Positions 27,118 through 40,300 of a DNA stretch of 64,000 bases are shown piece by piece. The notes under the pieces are model-generated. The model was not told the origin of the DNA. It was given only the letters and a program-made list of their open reading frames with translations, and ran no database searches. How positions within the stretch are numbered: the stretch's first letter is position 1; the number at the start of each line of letters is the position of its first letter. The translations under genes and the position numbers were made by a program. Origin of the DNA: Colletotrichum lupini (lineage: Eukaryota > Ascomycota > Sordariomycetes > Glomerellales > Glomerellaceae); assembly GCF_023278565.1 (NCBI RefSeq), contig NC_064677.1, forward strand, positions 5,456,001 to 5,520,000, written 5' to 3'.

Positions 27118-27783
27118 CAAAATAAAATATACAACACTGCTTGGGTTAGTACTTGTTAAAGTACGAAGATAGATCTAGGCACGAAGCCAGGCCACTGAAC
27201 TGGAAGCACTACTAAGACATATATTGCAAAGGTCTCATGAGACTACCTATAAAAGATTTTAAGAAAGGAAATCGGGGATTCACTGGCTATGTTCGAGGAA
27301 ATTACAACCAGGCCATATCTTACGGAGTGTTTGCTTCAGATCCCATCTGCAACGAATGATATGAGCCTCACCAATCTAGATATTATGAGTTACAATGGGA
27401 ATTTAAGGCCAATAATAAAATATGTTGTATATTCACGCTATTGGAGTGTTAAATGGACGCGGGACCCGAGTTGGGGCAAGTCAGAGAGACCCGAGTTCGT
27501 GCATTCAACGTGCCCTCGATGAGTCCTTCTGCGGGCCTAGCACCCTTGCAACTCGGTTGAGACATTATGATTGGTTCCAGATATCTCAAGTCGTCTTGGA
27601 GGCACAATTGCACCTGCAAACCGATGGACGATGAATTACTTCCGGATTTGGAGTTCTTAGAAAATGAGTTATTTGAGATGGCCTTGTGCCCACATTGAAG
27701 AAACTCCAGTTCTCCAAACGTCAACCGGCACCTTCAACTTTCTTTAACTCCTTTTAACAAGGAACTATAAATCACACCCTACA
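27118..27783. promoter_or_regulatory. PKS upstream region with two ACTCGGGTCC-type sites
   Basis: This is normal-GC sequence between the A1 target duplication and the PKS ATG. GGACCCGAGT lies at 27462-27471, and a one-mismatch copy, AGACCCGAGT, at 27487-27496, about 290-320 bases before the PKS start. The same motif precedes the P450, prenyltransferase and SDR genes. The short open frames here (27289-27634) do not resemble a SAT domain or anything else recognisable. Confidence 0.6.
27462..27471 (-). promoter_or_regulatory. Shared motif site upstream of the PKS
   Basis: GGACCCGAGT, an exact reverse complement of ACTCGGGTCC. A one-mismatch neighbour lies at 27487-27496. Confidence 0.6.
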
Positions 27784-30700
27784 ATGTCTACCACTAGCAC
27801 AGACAGCCTCCTCACGGAGGACATGCCACCCAACGCCATTGCTGTCGTCGGCGTGGGTTGCAAATTTCCCGGCGCCGACTCAGTTGAGGATTTCTGGCGC
27901 ATGCTAGACGCGGGAGAGTCGAAGCTAAGCGAACCACCCAGCGGACGCTTCCCTGCTCACGAACACCAACGTGACACGGACAAGACGGTATACTTCGGAA
28001 ACTACCTTGACGACATTGCCAGCTTTGACCATCGTTTCTTCAAGAAGTCAGGCCGCGAAGCAGCGTCCTTAGACCCTCAGCAACGACTCCTGCTAGAGGT
28101 TTCCTACCAAGCTCTTGAGTCGGCCGGCTTCTTCGGCCCCCGCAAGCCCGACTTAGACGTCGGCTGCTTCATCGGCGTATGTGCGTCAGACTACAATGAC
28201 AACGTAGCCAGCCATCCGGCCAACGCCTTTTCTGCTCTGGGGACTCTGAGAGCTTTCGTCCCCGGCAGGATCAGCCACTTCTTCGGGTTGTCTGGACCTT
28301 CAATTGCCCTGGACACGGCCTGCTCATCATCAGCAGTCGCCATCGACGCTGCCTGCAAAGCAATCCTGCACGGCGACTGCAAGAGCGCCATCGCCGGTGG
28401 TGTCTCCATTTTCACAAGCCCATTCTTCTACCAGAACCTGGCTGCCGCCTCATTTCTTAGCCCCACTGGCGCGAGCAAGTCCTTTGACCCCAGTGCTGAC
28501 GGGTACTGCCGTGGCGAGGGAGTCGGCCTTGTCGTTTTGAAGCGACTTTCTGATGCGGTTGCCGACGGCGATAATGTGCTTGGTACGATACTCGCTACCG
28601 CTGTTAGGCAGAGCAGCAGCAAAGTGCCCATCACCGTTCCGTATAGCCCGTCACAAACGGAACTCTACCGCAAGCTTTTAACTACGGCTGGTATCGCGGC
28701 TGAAGACGTTACTTACGTTGAAGCTCACGGTACGGGGACGCCCGTTGGCGACCCCCTCGAGTTCGGCGCCATCAAGGAGGTCTTTGCTAGCGGGGAGAGA
28801 GATGTCCCTCTTCATTTTGCGTCTGTAAAAGGAAACATCGGTCATACTGAAGGGGCTTCTGGAGTCGCTGGTCTCATCAAGACTCTTTTGATGATGCAGT
28901 ATCGCGCCATTCCCAGACAGGCGCATTTTCAATCTCCTCATCCCAAGATTAGCCTGGTTCCCGGGCGAATGTCGATCCCGACAGAAACCATCCCTTGGAT
29001 TGCCGAGACACTCATTGCTTGTGTGAATAATTACGGGGCAGCTGGTAGTATAGCCGCCATGCTCGTCAGGGAGCCGCCTTCGAAGACCGCCCTGGCACGG
29101 AGCTACCAAGACACCGCATCAAGTAACGTCGATAAATTCCCCGTAATCATTACGGCGAACAGTGTCAAGAGCCTCCATCAGAACGCCGCCAAGCTGCTAG
29201 ACTATATCTCCTCTCTCCGCAGGGGCTCAGCTTCAGAGGTCGAAATACTGGCTGATATCGGGTTCAACTTGAGCGAGAGGCAGAATCGGACTCTCCCAAA
29301 CATGCTTGCAACAACAGCCTCGAGCCTTTCAGAGTTGGAAAATCAACTTCAGATTGTGGCTTTCAATCCCGAGTCCCCTCTCTGCCAGATCAACCCCAAG
29401 CCCAATCCAGTTGTCATCATCTTCGGCGGCCAAACCTCCCGCTCTGTGGGCCTCAGCAAGCACGTCTATGACAGTTCGGCACTCCTTCGAAAGTATCTTG
29501 ACGAATGCGACGGTATAATACAAGGCTTCGCACACCCGGGGATCTATCCGGGTATATTTGCGACCCAGCCAGTTGATGATGTGGTTTCGCTGCAGACGAT
29601 GCAGTTTGCCCTTCACTATGCCTGCGCTCAGTCCTGGATCGCTTGTGGCTTACAAATTGATTGTGTTTTGGGTCATTCCTTCGGTCAGCTCGTCGCTATG
29701 GTCGTTGCTGGCGTTCTGTCTCTTGCGGACGGCCTCAAATTGGTGTATGGGCGAGCCCTTTTGATGCGCCAGAAATGGGGCTCGGAAAGGGGCTCCTTGA
29801 TTGCTCTAGAGGCTGATTACGAGACCACAAAGGACCTAATCTCAACAGTACAGAGGCTGGACGTCTCTTCTGACTACCGTCTCGAGATAGCTTGCTTCAA
29901 CGGGCCTTCAAGTCATGTTCTCGTGGCGTCTTCTGCTGCAGTCGATGCTGCTCACGTTCAATTCATGAGCAGAAGTCCTAAGGGCAGGGCCAAGGTCTTG
30001 AATGTCACGCACGGGTTCCACTCGAGGTTCAGCGACCCGATTCTTGCGGACTTGGAGAAGCTCGTCGAGAATTTGTCTTTTAACAAGCCCGTGATTCACT
30101 TCGAGACCTGCTCGATGGGAGAGACCTGGTTCGACATCACGGCCAAGCAAGTCGCCAATCACACTCGCTCACCCGTCTACTTCGAAGATGCCGTGAAACG
30201 TATTGAGGCCCGCTTCGGCGCATGCACATGGCTGGAAGCTGGGTCTAACTCAGCGGTTACTAGCATCGCTAGACGCGCTCTTTCTACCAGCAACACCGAT
30301 GACCACCTGTTGTGTCCCATTAACTTGACTCGGGATGACGCGTTGAATTCGGTAGCAGACACAACCGTCAATCTCTGGAGGCATGGCCACCATGTTCAGT
30401 TCTGGCATTTCCACCATTTCCAGCAGCAAAGCTATCAAGCCCTGAATCTTCCTCCCTACCAGTTCGAGAAGACGCGACACTGGCTGGACTTCGACCTTGA
30501 GGCGGGGATCTCATCTGAGCTGTCCCAAGTGCCGGCGAAAGCGCCCGAGTCTCTTGTCGTCGAGCCAGAGCCAGAGCCGGTGCTCATTACGCTATCTGGG
30601 TTCCAAGATGGGGCATCCCGTGGTCCCAGAAATGCGACTTTTACCATCGATCCTCGTTCCGAATGCTGGAGGGTGCTCGTCAGTGGCCATGCTGTGCTGA

Positions 30701-33700
30701 ACAAGGCACTTTGTCCAGCGACTATGTATATCGAGCTAGTCATGCAGGCCGCCAAGCAGCTCGCGGCCGTTGAGAACATCGCTTGTGCGCCTTTTGCACG
30801 TGTAGATGATCTGGAGATTTCCACGCCCCTCGGAATGGGGGAGGATAGGATCGTTCAGCTTGTTTTGAGTCCGTTGGATCAGATTGGTTGCAAGTTCGAC
30901 TTTGCCTTCGTCTCACAAGAGCGTTCAAGTAGACAATCGCAGGTCACTACTACGCATGCTACCGGAAAGTGCGAAATAGTACCGTCAACCGACAAGAGCA
31001 TCACGACTGAACTAGAACGGACCAGCAAGCTCCTTCATCGCATGCAAAAGAACCAAGACATGGGTCAGATGTTTACCGAGATGGCTACGCAGCCTGGAGG
31101 CGAAGCTGTCCAAGGCAAGCTTGTGTATAAGGTGTTCTCCAGGGTCGTTCAATACGGCGACATTTACCAAGGCGTCCGCAGAGTCGCCGGCAACAGCGAC
31201 GGTGCCGTCGTTGCCGATGTTGTCTTGCCCAAGGCACAGCCTACCTGCACACAAGATCTCGTCTCTACACCCGTCGCTATCGACAACTTCTTCCAGGTCC
31301 CCGGTCTATACGCCAACTGCCTTGCTCCTTGTCCGCCAGATGATGTGCTCGTCTCTACATACGTCGACCGCATTCAATTGTCGCCTGATTTTGGCAAGGC
31401 ACAGGCCGAAGGGAGCAGCCCTGGCTGGGATGTTTTTGCGATATCCACCGCTACGAGCGACAGGGAGAGCAGCAACGACATTTTTGTCACAGATAAGATC
31501 ACTGGACAGCTCGTTTTCGTTGCTTCCGGGGCCAAGTTCAGCAGAGTTAGGATGGCATCTCTCGCCAAGATTCTGTCCCGGGCGAACCCTTCCGATAATT
31601 CTGAGGTTGTGTGTTCCAAAACATCCCAACGAAGTTCGGCGATTGCTATCAAGCCCGCCACAACTGAGGCAACGCCTTTAAAGGCTCCATCGCCAGCTTC
31701 CATTTCTCTTCCAAGCATCGCGGCTGCAGTCAATAGCATACTGCCATCTTCACCGCCGGTCCGCCTAGCGATTGCTCCGAGTGTGGCAGATGAGCTGCGT
31801 GACTTGCTGAGCAAGATGACAGACGTTCCAGCAGATCAATTCCATGATGACACCACGCTTGAGGAGTTAGGCATTGACTCTCTGATGGCTACGGAAATCG
31901 TATCTGAGGTCAACGAGGTGTTCAAGATCTTGATCCCGCAGGATCAACTTCAGGATATGCAGACCTTCTCAGCCCTTTGCGCCTACCTCGATGGCTATGG
32001 AGCTCAACAAGCATCTCAGAGATTTCAGGGGACCCCTCAGGTTTTGAAGAATCCCGTTGTAGCTGTTCCCTTCGACCAACCCACGAATCTGGCGGATCGA
32101 AACATCATCTCTGACTCTGAATTCCAGCCTCACGCGTCAGTGGCAGGGCCAGCCGTCTTACAAGAGCAAGACGAGCGCGGTGATTTGATACCGCGACTAG
32201 CAGAACTGCTAGGAAACCATCTCGAGTGCCCGGCTACTGAATTTGATCGCTTGACGAATCTTATCGATCGCGGCCTGGATTCTCTTCTCTGCATGGAACT
32301 TATGAGCGACATGGAGGAGATGTTCGGAGTTTCCATCGACGCATCCTCTTTCACAGACACCTGCACCTTCGGGGACCTCACCGACATTCTCGTTAGCGCC
32401 GCCGCACCCGTTGACAATGCGGCAACGACGGAGCCCAGCACGGCCGACTCGTCCCCAACGCCGTCCTCTGGCTACTCGACAGACGGCACTGACTCTAGCG
32501 TCATCATCGACAACACTCGTATCCCGCTCAAGACAGAGCAGCTGCTCTCATATCCGGCCAGCCCAGCCCTTGCCAGTGCAGCTCAGGAGTTTGAGGGCAT
32601 CAAGGATGATTTCGACAAGTTCGCCGCAATGTACGGCTTCAGTAACTTCTATACCAAGGTAGCCGACAAGCAAGCAGACTTGGTTCTCGCCTACGTCGTA
32701 GAGGCCTTCTCGGACCTCGGCGTTGACCTCAGTGCGCTGAGGCCCGGCGACAAAATTCCTAAGATTCCAGTGATAGCGAGACATGACCGTATGCTGGGTG
32801 TTTTCCACCAAATCCTCCAACGCGGCAAGCTGGCCGACTACGATGGCAGGCAGTACGTCCGCTCAGAGACAATTGTCGACACCACGCCCTCTAGCAGCCG
32901 TTTCAAGGACATCCTTGCGGAGTTCCCCCAGCATGCCAAGGAGCATAACCTCCTGAATATCTGTGGTTCAAAGATGGCTGCGATTCTAAGTGGCAAGATG
33001 GATCCGCTGTCGATTCTGTTCGGCACCAAGGCGAACCGCAGCGTGCTTGACGACGTGTACGCGACGGCCCCCATGTTCATCATAAATTCCCAGCTTCTCA
33101 CATCCTTCCTCGAGAAGGCATTGTCCAAGTCCACCCCTGGACCTGACGGGAAGTATCGCATTGTTGAACTGGGAGCGGGAACAGGCGCAACAACGCAATG
33201 GGTAGTGGACAGGCTTGTGCAGAAGGGGATACCTATCGAGTACACCTTCACCGACATCTCCTCCGCACTGGTTTCGGGGGCCAAGCGAAAGTTTGCCGGG
33301 CTCGATTGCATGAAGTATGGCACTATCGACATCGAGAAGCCGCCCGCGGCACAGCATCTTGGGCAGTACGACATCGTGCTAGCCACGAACTGCATCCACG
33401 CCACTACCAACCTGCACAACTCTCTGAGCAACATCAACAAGCTCCTGCGGCCTCATGGCTTCGTGTCGCTCGTTGAACTTACGACGCGAAACTACTGGCT
33501 GGACATGGTGTTCGGTCTCTTAGACGGTTGGTGGCTATACGACGACGGCCGCCCCTACGTGCTGGCGACTCCAGAATTTTGGGATGATACAATGAGGCAG
33601 GTCGGGTTCCAACACGTTTCTTGGACGGGCGGCCACAAACGCGAGTCTGAGGTCTGCAGGGTCATCACGGGTTTCAAGCAGCCTGTTCAGGATGCATCAC

Positions 33701-34849
33701 AACACCGCAGCATACCCCAGGAGAAGGCTGGCGGCGTTGAAACAGTCGTCTTCACGCACACAGATAAGCGACTGCCGCTCCGAGCAGACATTCACTACCC
33801 TTCACCATCTCAGGCGTCAGCGCATAGGAATTGGGTTACCGGTATGGTTTGAATCAAGAAGCTCGCATTTTGTACATAGACACCGGAGCTGACGATGCTC
33901 CGTTACAGGTCTGATAGTTCACGGAGGAGGGCATGTGATGCTGTCACGTCAGGACGTACGGCTGCGTCAAATCCAACTTCTATTAGACAATGGTGTCTTA
34001 CCCGTGAGCGTGGATTACAGGCTTTGCCCGGAGACGACCATTCTCAGTGGGCCGCTTGTTGACGTTGTCACAGCATATGCTTGGGCAAGAAATACCCTGC
34101 CAGACCTGAAGCTGACTCAAACGAAAATTAACAACCTTCTCGATCGCAACCAAGCTGTGGTAGTTGGCTGGTCGACCGGGGGCACCTTGGCCATGTCCTT
34201 AGCCTGGACCTCGGTACCGCGTGGCATCCCAGCTCCCGATGCGATCCTTGCTTTCTATTGCCCGACTGATTATGAGGACGAATTCTGGAGGAAGCCAAAT
34301 GTCCCAGACCACTCGAATGGGTTCGCAAACGAGACCTACAATGTTATTGACGGGGTCTCTCCTGCCCCCATCACCGCATACAACGTGCCTCCAAAGATGA
34401 TGGCAGCAGCGGGCTGGATAGCACCAAAAGACCCTCGCAGCCGTGTCGTGCTGCACATGAACTGGCACGGACAGACACTACCCGTCCTTTTCCGTGGCTT
34501 GCCTTCGGGCTCGGACGTGCCATCACACGCGGCGACCGCATATAACAAGCTGGAGCAACCCGCATTAGATGAGGTAGTGCGCGCAAGCCCTTATGCCCAG
34601 GTTGTCAAGGGCAACTACAAATCACCGACGCACATTGTTTTCGGCACTGGAGACGATCTGATTCCATGGGAGCAGGCCCAGCGTACAGTCGATGCGATGA
34701 GAGATGCGGGCATTCAGTCAGGGCTTACTCTTGCCCCTGGTCAACCTCATCTGTTTGATCTCTTTCGGGATCCCGATGGGAGCCGTTGGGGCTATGTCAT
34801 GGAGGGCTACAAATTTTTGCTTGAAAGAATTGGGAGAGATATCAAGTGA
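27784..34849 (+). CDS. C-methylating non-reducing polyketide synthase (KS-AT-PT-ACP-ACP-CMeT-TE)
   Basis: Exons 27784-33841 and 33909-34849 encode 2332 residues; the 67 bp intron (GTATGG...GTTACAG, branch-like GCTGAC) restores frame into the last domain. Domains in order: KS about 18-430 (Cys180 in DTACSS, His315, His354); AT about 540-860 (Ser632 in GHSFG); product template about 935-1260 (His969, Asp1167); two ACPs (Ser1366 in GIDSL, Ser1500 in GLDSL); C-methyltransferase about 1595-1960 (ELGAGTG at 1795-1801); alpha/beta-hydrolase release domain (HGGG at 2024-2027, Ser2108 in GWSTG, His2300). This order and the hydrolase type match methylating NR-PKSs such as the 3,5-dimethylorsellinate synthases, so a C-methylated aromatic acid is the likely product (inference). 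No SAT domain precedes the KS, which is unusual. It leads a tandem pair with the P450. Confidence 0.95.
33842..33908 (+). other. PKS intron between methyltransferase and hydrolase domains
   Basis: Donor GTATGG and acceptor TTACAG in phase 1 join codon GGT and continue directly into L-I-V-H-G-G-G-H, the oxyanion-hole motif of the release domain. Without splicing, the frame stops at 33850-33852 and the hydrolase would lose its HGGG motif. Confidence 0.85.
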
Positions 34850-35360
34850 GACTATAGCAAACGAAGCTTCTTAGCTTTGGCGCCATTTTCTTCTTTTGTA
34901 CAAGAAACATACTTTCACAACCATATCTTTACGACTAATCAATTTGCTGAAATTTCGCTTCGGACATGCTGAGAAGAAAACAATAACTCTTGAAGCAGGA
35001 CTTTGGGAGAAAAGACTGTTTCTGCCGTCTCGCCCCTGTTCTACTTTCCACCAGCCTTGGGAGAAGTGGCATATCTCTCCTTCTGGTGTCATCCCAGGAA
35101 CGTGATCCCTGACACACCTTGTCTCTCGTCAGGTACAGCCGAGCTGACCTAGTCGGACCCGAGTTGTTCGATGAGCCGGCCAGGAAAGGCGCAGCCAATA
35201 ACCCGAGTGATGCAATCTACGCCTGGTATCCAGCTACCACATTTAAGTCTCCATCGCGTAAGAGTTGACCACCAGTATCATACGTCGCGAGAGCGGAAGG
35301 GGATAATACCAAGCTGACGATCATCAGCCATCCATCCACACATCCGTTACCACCGCCGCA
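34850..35360. promoter_or_regulatory. PKS-P450 spacer with one ACTCGGGTCC-type site
   Basis: This 511 bp spacer holds the PKS terminator and P450 promoter. GGACCCGAGT lies at 35155-35164, about 200 bases before the P450 ATG. Short open frames in both directions overlap each other and show no family features. Confidence 0.55.
35155..35164 (-). promoter_or_regulatory. Shared motif site upstream of the P450
   Basis: GGACCCGAGT, an exact copy, about 200 bases before the P450 ATG. Confidence 0.6.
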
Positions 35361-37302
35361 ATGTTTTCGGAAGGGCTCTTTGAGAAATTCGATGACAGAG
35401 CCTGTCGTATCGTTGGATTCCTGGCGGTCGTAGGCATATTCATCCTCGTTCTGGACAATGCGCGTTCCTACATCCGGTTGAGACACATCCCCGGACCACC
35501 TGCGGCAGCTCTCACGAACTTCATCCGTCGATCGTGGGTCAACACTGGCAACGCTCACGAAATTCACACCAATTTGCACAGCAAATATGGCACCGTTGTA
35601 CGGTTTGGTCCCAATGCCGTCATGGTCTCCCAGCCCGATGCAATTGAGAAGATATACGGTTTCAAAAGAAGATTTGAGAAGGTACGCGACGCTGGCATTG
35701 GAGCCCGACGTCCTTAGAACTCTCCGATGTTCATATCGTTGCAACACTAACCTCCAGTGCAGTCCGAGTTCTACGACTCAATAATGCCGAGGATTAAGGG
35801 CGGCAAGATTCCAGATGTCTTCGCTACTCGAGACGAGGATATACATCGGCGAATGAGGCGTCCCGTCGCCAATCTGTACTCGCTCACAAATCTGATGGCG
35901 TTTGAGCCGGTCGTGAACTCTACTATGCAACATCTGTTCGAGCGGTTAGACGAGCTGTTCCTAGACACGAACGTTGAAGTCGGCCTATTCAATTGGATGC
36001 AATATTTCATGTTCGACGTTCTTGGGGAAGTCACGTTCTCAAAGGAACTTGAATGTCTCGATAAAGGTGGCGATGTTGAAGGCGTCATTGAGAACAACTG
36101 GCGCTATTTCAACATGATTGCTGCAGTACGTGAGAATCTATGATCCCCAGTATGATTATAATGGAACGCTATGCTAATCGTTTGGCATGCAACAGAATAC
36201 GCAAATGCCTTGGCTTGACTACTTGTGGAGAGACAACCCTCTGATTCCCGTCTCGGCGAAAAGAAACCCGCTCGTAGAATTCGGTGCCGCTAGAATCAGG
36301 GAGCGAATGAATCTGCTCCAGAGCGGCAAAGGTGACCTCGGCCAAAAAGACTTCCTTTCCAGCTTCATCTCTGAGAATGCCAAAGACCATACTCTACCAG
36401 CAATGTATGTGCCTACATGTAGCATTTTGAGCCTCGCATGTAGTAATGAAAAAGTCTGGACTGACACAACTCGCAATAGGTTCCTCCCCACCTGGGTCAA
36501 TTCTAATATCGTGGCAGGTGCAGACACGACAAGTATTCTATCTGGCGCCTTAATATACCATCTCCTCAAAAACCCAGCGTCGCTCGCAAAGCTTCAAAAG
36601 GAGATCGACGATGCCACCGCCGCGGGGCGACTCTCCGAATTCGCGACTTGGAAAGAATCCAAATCTCTTACTTATTTTGACGCCTGTGTCAAAGAGGCCA
36701 CCAGGATGCATCCACCATTTGCCCTCCCGTTCGAGCGCGTGGTTCCTGATTGTGGACTGGAGATCGACGGGTACCACATTCCCCCGGGAACAAGAATCGG
36801 GATTGTAAGGCGACAATTCTTTTCGTCTTCTTTTTATGGCTTGAGTTTAAAGACACTCTGATGCTGACAATTTACCCCAAATCCCCAGAACCCGTGGTCG
36901 CTGCACCGCGAAGTGTCACTCTATGGCGCCGAACCGGACCTCTGGCGACCCGAGAGATGGTTGTGTGATGAAGAGAAGCACGCCTCCATGTACAATTCAC
37001 TTCTGACTGTAAGTCTGACGAACAAGAAAGATCTCAATTGGAATTCGCGTTGACGTTATTGGCTTCACAAGTTTGGCGCTGGCCACAGAAGCTGCCTCGG
37101 GAAACATCTCGCCTATTTTGAGATATATAAGCTCATTCCCTCGTTGTTGCAACGCTACAACGTGAGTAGACTAGCATTGCCACTCTTTTGAGAATTGAAA
37201 TTAATCAAGCCCCCGCACTAGATACAATTAGTAAACCAAAATGAGGAGTGGACTGTTGAGAACAAGTGGCTTGCCAAGCCTTCGGGATTCCGCGTCTGTT
37301 AG
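35361..37302 (+). CDS. Cytochrome P450, 3' end replaced by an LTR insertion
   Basis: Seven exons (35361-35681, 35763-36125, 36196-36404, 36480-36804, 36889-37008, 37072-37161, 37222-37302) encode 502 residues, a usual length. All six introns have GT-AG ends and keep frame. There is an N-terminal membrane anchor at about residues 15-33 and a proline hinge (PGPP) near 44. The I-helix is AGADTT (310-315), ExxR is Glu370/Arg373, and the haem loop is FGAGHRSCLG (447-456) with Cys454. This is a microsomal monooxygenase, probably oxidising the polyketide or its prenylated derivative (inferred from context). The final Cys codon and the stop (37297-37302) lie inside the left LTR of A2. Across the target duplication, at 51637, the old frame would have run six more codons to a stop at 51655-51657. 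The core is complete, so it may still work. Confidence 0.93.
37292..37296. repeat. Target-site duplication of A2 (left)
   Basis: GCGTC precedes the left LTR, and its partner GCGTT is at 51632-51636 after the right LTR. The single C/T difference fits a RIP change. It falls in the P450 coding sequence (part of the Arg and Val codons). Confidence 0.8.
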
Positions 37303-40300
37303 TATCCCTATTACAGGGTAGTTAGTTCGAACCGTAGTTAACAAAGAGATTAATTAAACTATATAAATATCTGCGTAATAAGTATAAAAAAGAAGTTCTA
37401 ACCGTAGGTTAGGCTAGCTATAATAATCGTAAATAAGGCCCCTAATTAGCCCCTGCGTAGTTAGTTATATACTACGGTTAAATTAAACTTCTAATTTAAT
37501 ACTAACTTTCTCTTTTTTTTATTAATTTAACTACTATAGTTAGAGGTATAATTCGACCTCGGGCCCGTTTACTAAGTCGTCTCCCTTTCCCCCTTTTCTC
37601 TACTCTTTTTATATAACCTATCCCTCTATTTATATAATAGCTTTTTTATTACTTATAAATTACTTTAATCCCTTATTTAGTATTATTTTTATAAAAGCGT
37701 TTACGAAGTTATTTTTACTATTAATCTAACGGATTTTAAGTATCTTATACCTTTTGTACGATTATTTAAAAAGTTATAATATTAATTATAAGCCTCTTTT
37801 TCTTCGTCGTTCCTAATTTAATAAAGTATTTATATAATAAATAAGAATTAGTATAAATAACTATTAAAATAAGTAAAAAGCTAATTCGATTAGTAATCTT
37901 CCTTAGTATTATTAAAATTATATAAAAGAGGTTAACGCTATTAACTATACTATATACTTCTAATACTAGTACACTTCTTATTACTTACTTATTTTTAGTT
38001 AATAAGTAATAGATTATATTACTATATATAATAAATTCGCTCTTACTTATACTCTTATTAACTAAGATAATAATATACCCTAATTATAAAATAAGGTCGT
38101 TATTATTCGTAAATAACTTATTAATAAAGACGTAGAGCTTACTAATTATAAGGTTAATTAAGTAATAAACGAGACCTCGATTAAAATTCGTTTATTATTA
38201 CTTAAGCTACTTATTAAGTACTTCGATATTTTATTTAATTAGATCTATAACTTATATTACCCTAGCGTAGTTAAAAGTCGCCTTAAGCTAATAAATATTT
38301 ATAATATATACCCCTCGCGCGAGCTTAGCTTTATACCGCTTTTTAATATTAATTATATTTAAATCGACGAGGTTAATTTTCTTACCCTACCCTTTTTATT
38401 AAAAAACGATAGTTTTCTTTTCGATTATAAAAATCCTATTATTAAATACTAAGGGGGTATTTATTATAAAGACCTTTTTTAGTTTCGCTACGAAGCCCGC
38501 TTTTTAAAGCTCCTTATCCTCCTTTTTTATAAAATTAATATTAAATAAGCTTAATATATCGTTAGTTTATATTCTAACGATCCTAAATTAGTTACCTTCG
38601 TACTCCGTAACTAATAAGCATAGGTCGTATATAAAAGTAATTATTAATAGTTAATTAATATAAAAGTCGTAATAAGTAGCTTACTAATAAGTACCCGATT
38701 CTACGAGCCTATATAGTAGCTTAAGCACTTTAATAATCGTACTTTCTAAGTACTTACTAGCCATTTCCTTCGGTAAATAGGCTAGGATTTTCCTTATAAG
38801 CCCTATAGCCGATTAAGTATAGGCCTAGGTAATATTACGGCTCTAAATCTCGTATCCCTTCTTTTATAATAATACTATTAATACTATTATTAATCGTTAG
38901 CTATAGCGCTATATAATAAGTAATTATATAAGTAGTGTCGCTTTTTTAATATTACTATACCCCTAAATTACGTATCTAAACTTCTCGTACGGCTAGGGTA
39001 TTCTTTTCTTTTTAATCTTACGAACTATTCGTAATTTAAATATATAGAGGTTTATATATTTTTCTAAGTTATATAGGATAAATTAATAAACCCCTCGATC
39101 GTAAAGAGTATCTACTTTAATAAGATCTAATCCCTTATATAGCTTTTTAATAGTTATAATTACGCTTTTTTTACGTAGTTTAATTACTAGCTCGAAATTA
39201 GCTTTTTCTTTTATTATATAAAAGGTATTAATTACCTCGTTATTAGTAATAAATTACTACGTTAAGGCTTACTGTCGTAGTTCTTTATAACGTCTTATTA
39301 GTAGTATTAATACCCTTTTAGCAATTTCCTCTTCCTCGTCGTCTATTAGTACTACTACGACGATTTTATTAAAAATAATTTCCTATACCTCTACTGCGGG
39401 TTATATAGTTTCCCCTAGCTCTTCTTCTTTTTATAAGTTAGAAATTACTTCGTTAGGATCTATATAATACGGTCTAACTACCGTAATTAATACTTTAAGT
39501 AACTAGTCGTAATCTCTCGTAACTATATAAGAGCGCTCGTTAATAAAAATTAACTTATATAGCCCAGCCTACTATTAAGTAATTTCGTACTATACTTATA
39601 TATCTAAATTTAGTAATATATTTAAATTATCCCCTATATCGGGCCTATTACGTATAGTAATTACCTCGTTAACTTACTTTTTTATACTTATTTTGCGCAA
39701 TACTTATATTACTTTTTTAACTACTTAGGCTCGTTAACTTATACTTAGTAATAATAACGAGGCTAAGGTCGTTCTTAAATATACTCTAAATACTAATAAT
39801 ATTAATATAAGTCCGTTAGGCCCCATAGTATTATTATAGTATTTAAGTACTATCTAGAGGTATTCGTTATTAATAGAATCCGGATTTTCCTTTTTAATAA
39901 TTCTAAACGCCCTTTTTAACTACTAATATACCCTCTCTACTTTTTTAATACTATAATACGCTTTAATAAGTACGACTTTTAGCTATATACTATAAGCCGT
40001 CGTATTATCGCTAAATTCTATTAACTTAAAGCTAGTATTAGCGTCGGTTCTAATACTATTTAACGGTCCCTAGTATTAGATTACGAGGCAAAAAAGGGGC
40101 CCTATTAGGTAGTTAGGTAGGGGTAGTAAGTAGGCAGTCTGGGCCCGTGCAGACGGACCCTTCTACCTACCTATACCTACTAAGGGACCGCGGGCTCTAC
40201 CCACGATCTTCCCCTCCTATATATATACAATAGACCTATATTAACCTATTAACCTAGTCGTAACTAAAAGGTCTAACCTATTTACGTATATACTAATACT

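Noticed and set aside
27289..27634. Open frames just upstream of the PKS as a possible SAT domain
   Set aside because: No SAT-like motifs such as a GxCxG active site, out of frame with the KS, and too short.
28191..33440. Many minus-strand open frames opposite the PKS
   Set aside because: Shadow frames of a GC-rich coding sequence with clear domains on the plus strand.
33935..34849. Separate esterase/hydrolase gene after the PKS
   Set aside because: A 67 bp phase-1 intron joins it in frame to the PKS and restores the HGGG motif; this hydrolase type is the known release domain of methylating NR-PKSs. The apparent start is a GTG inside the domain.
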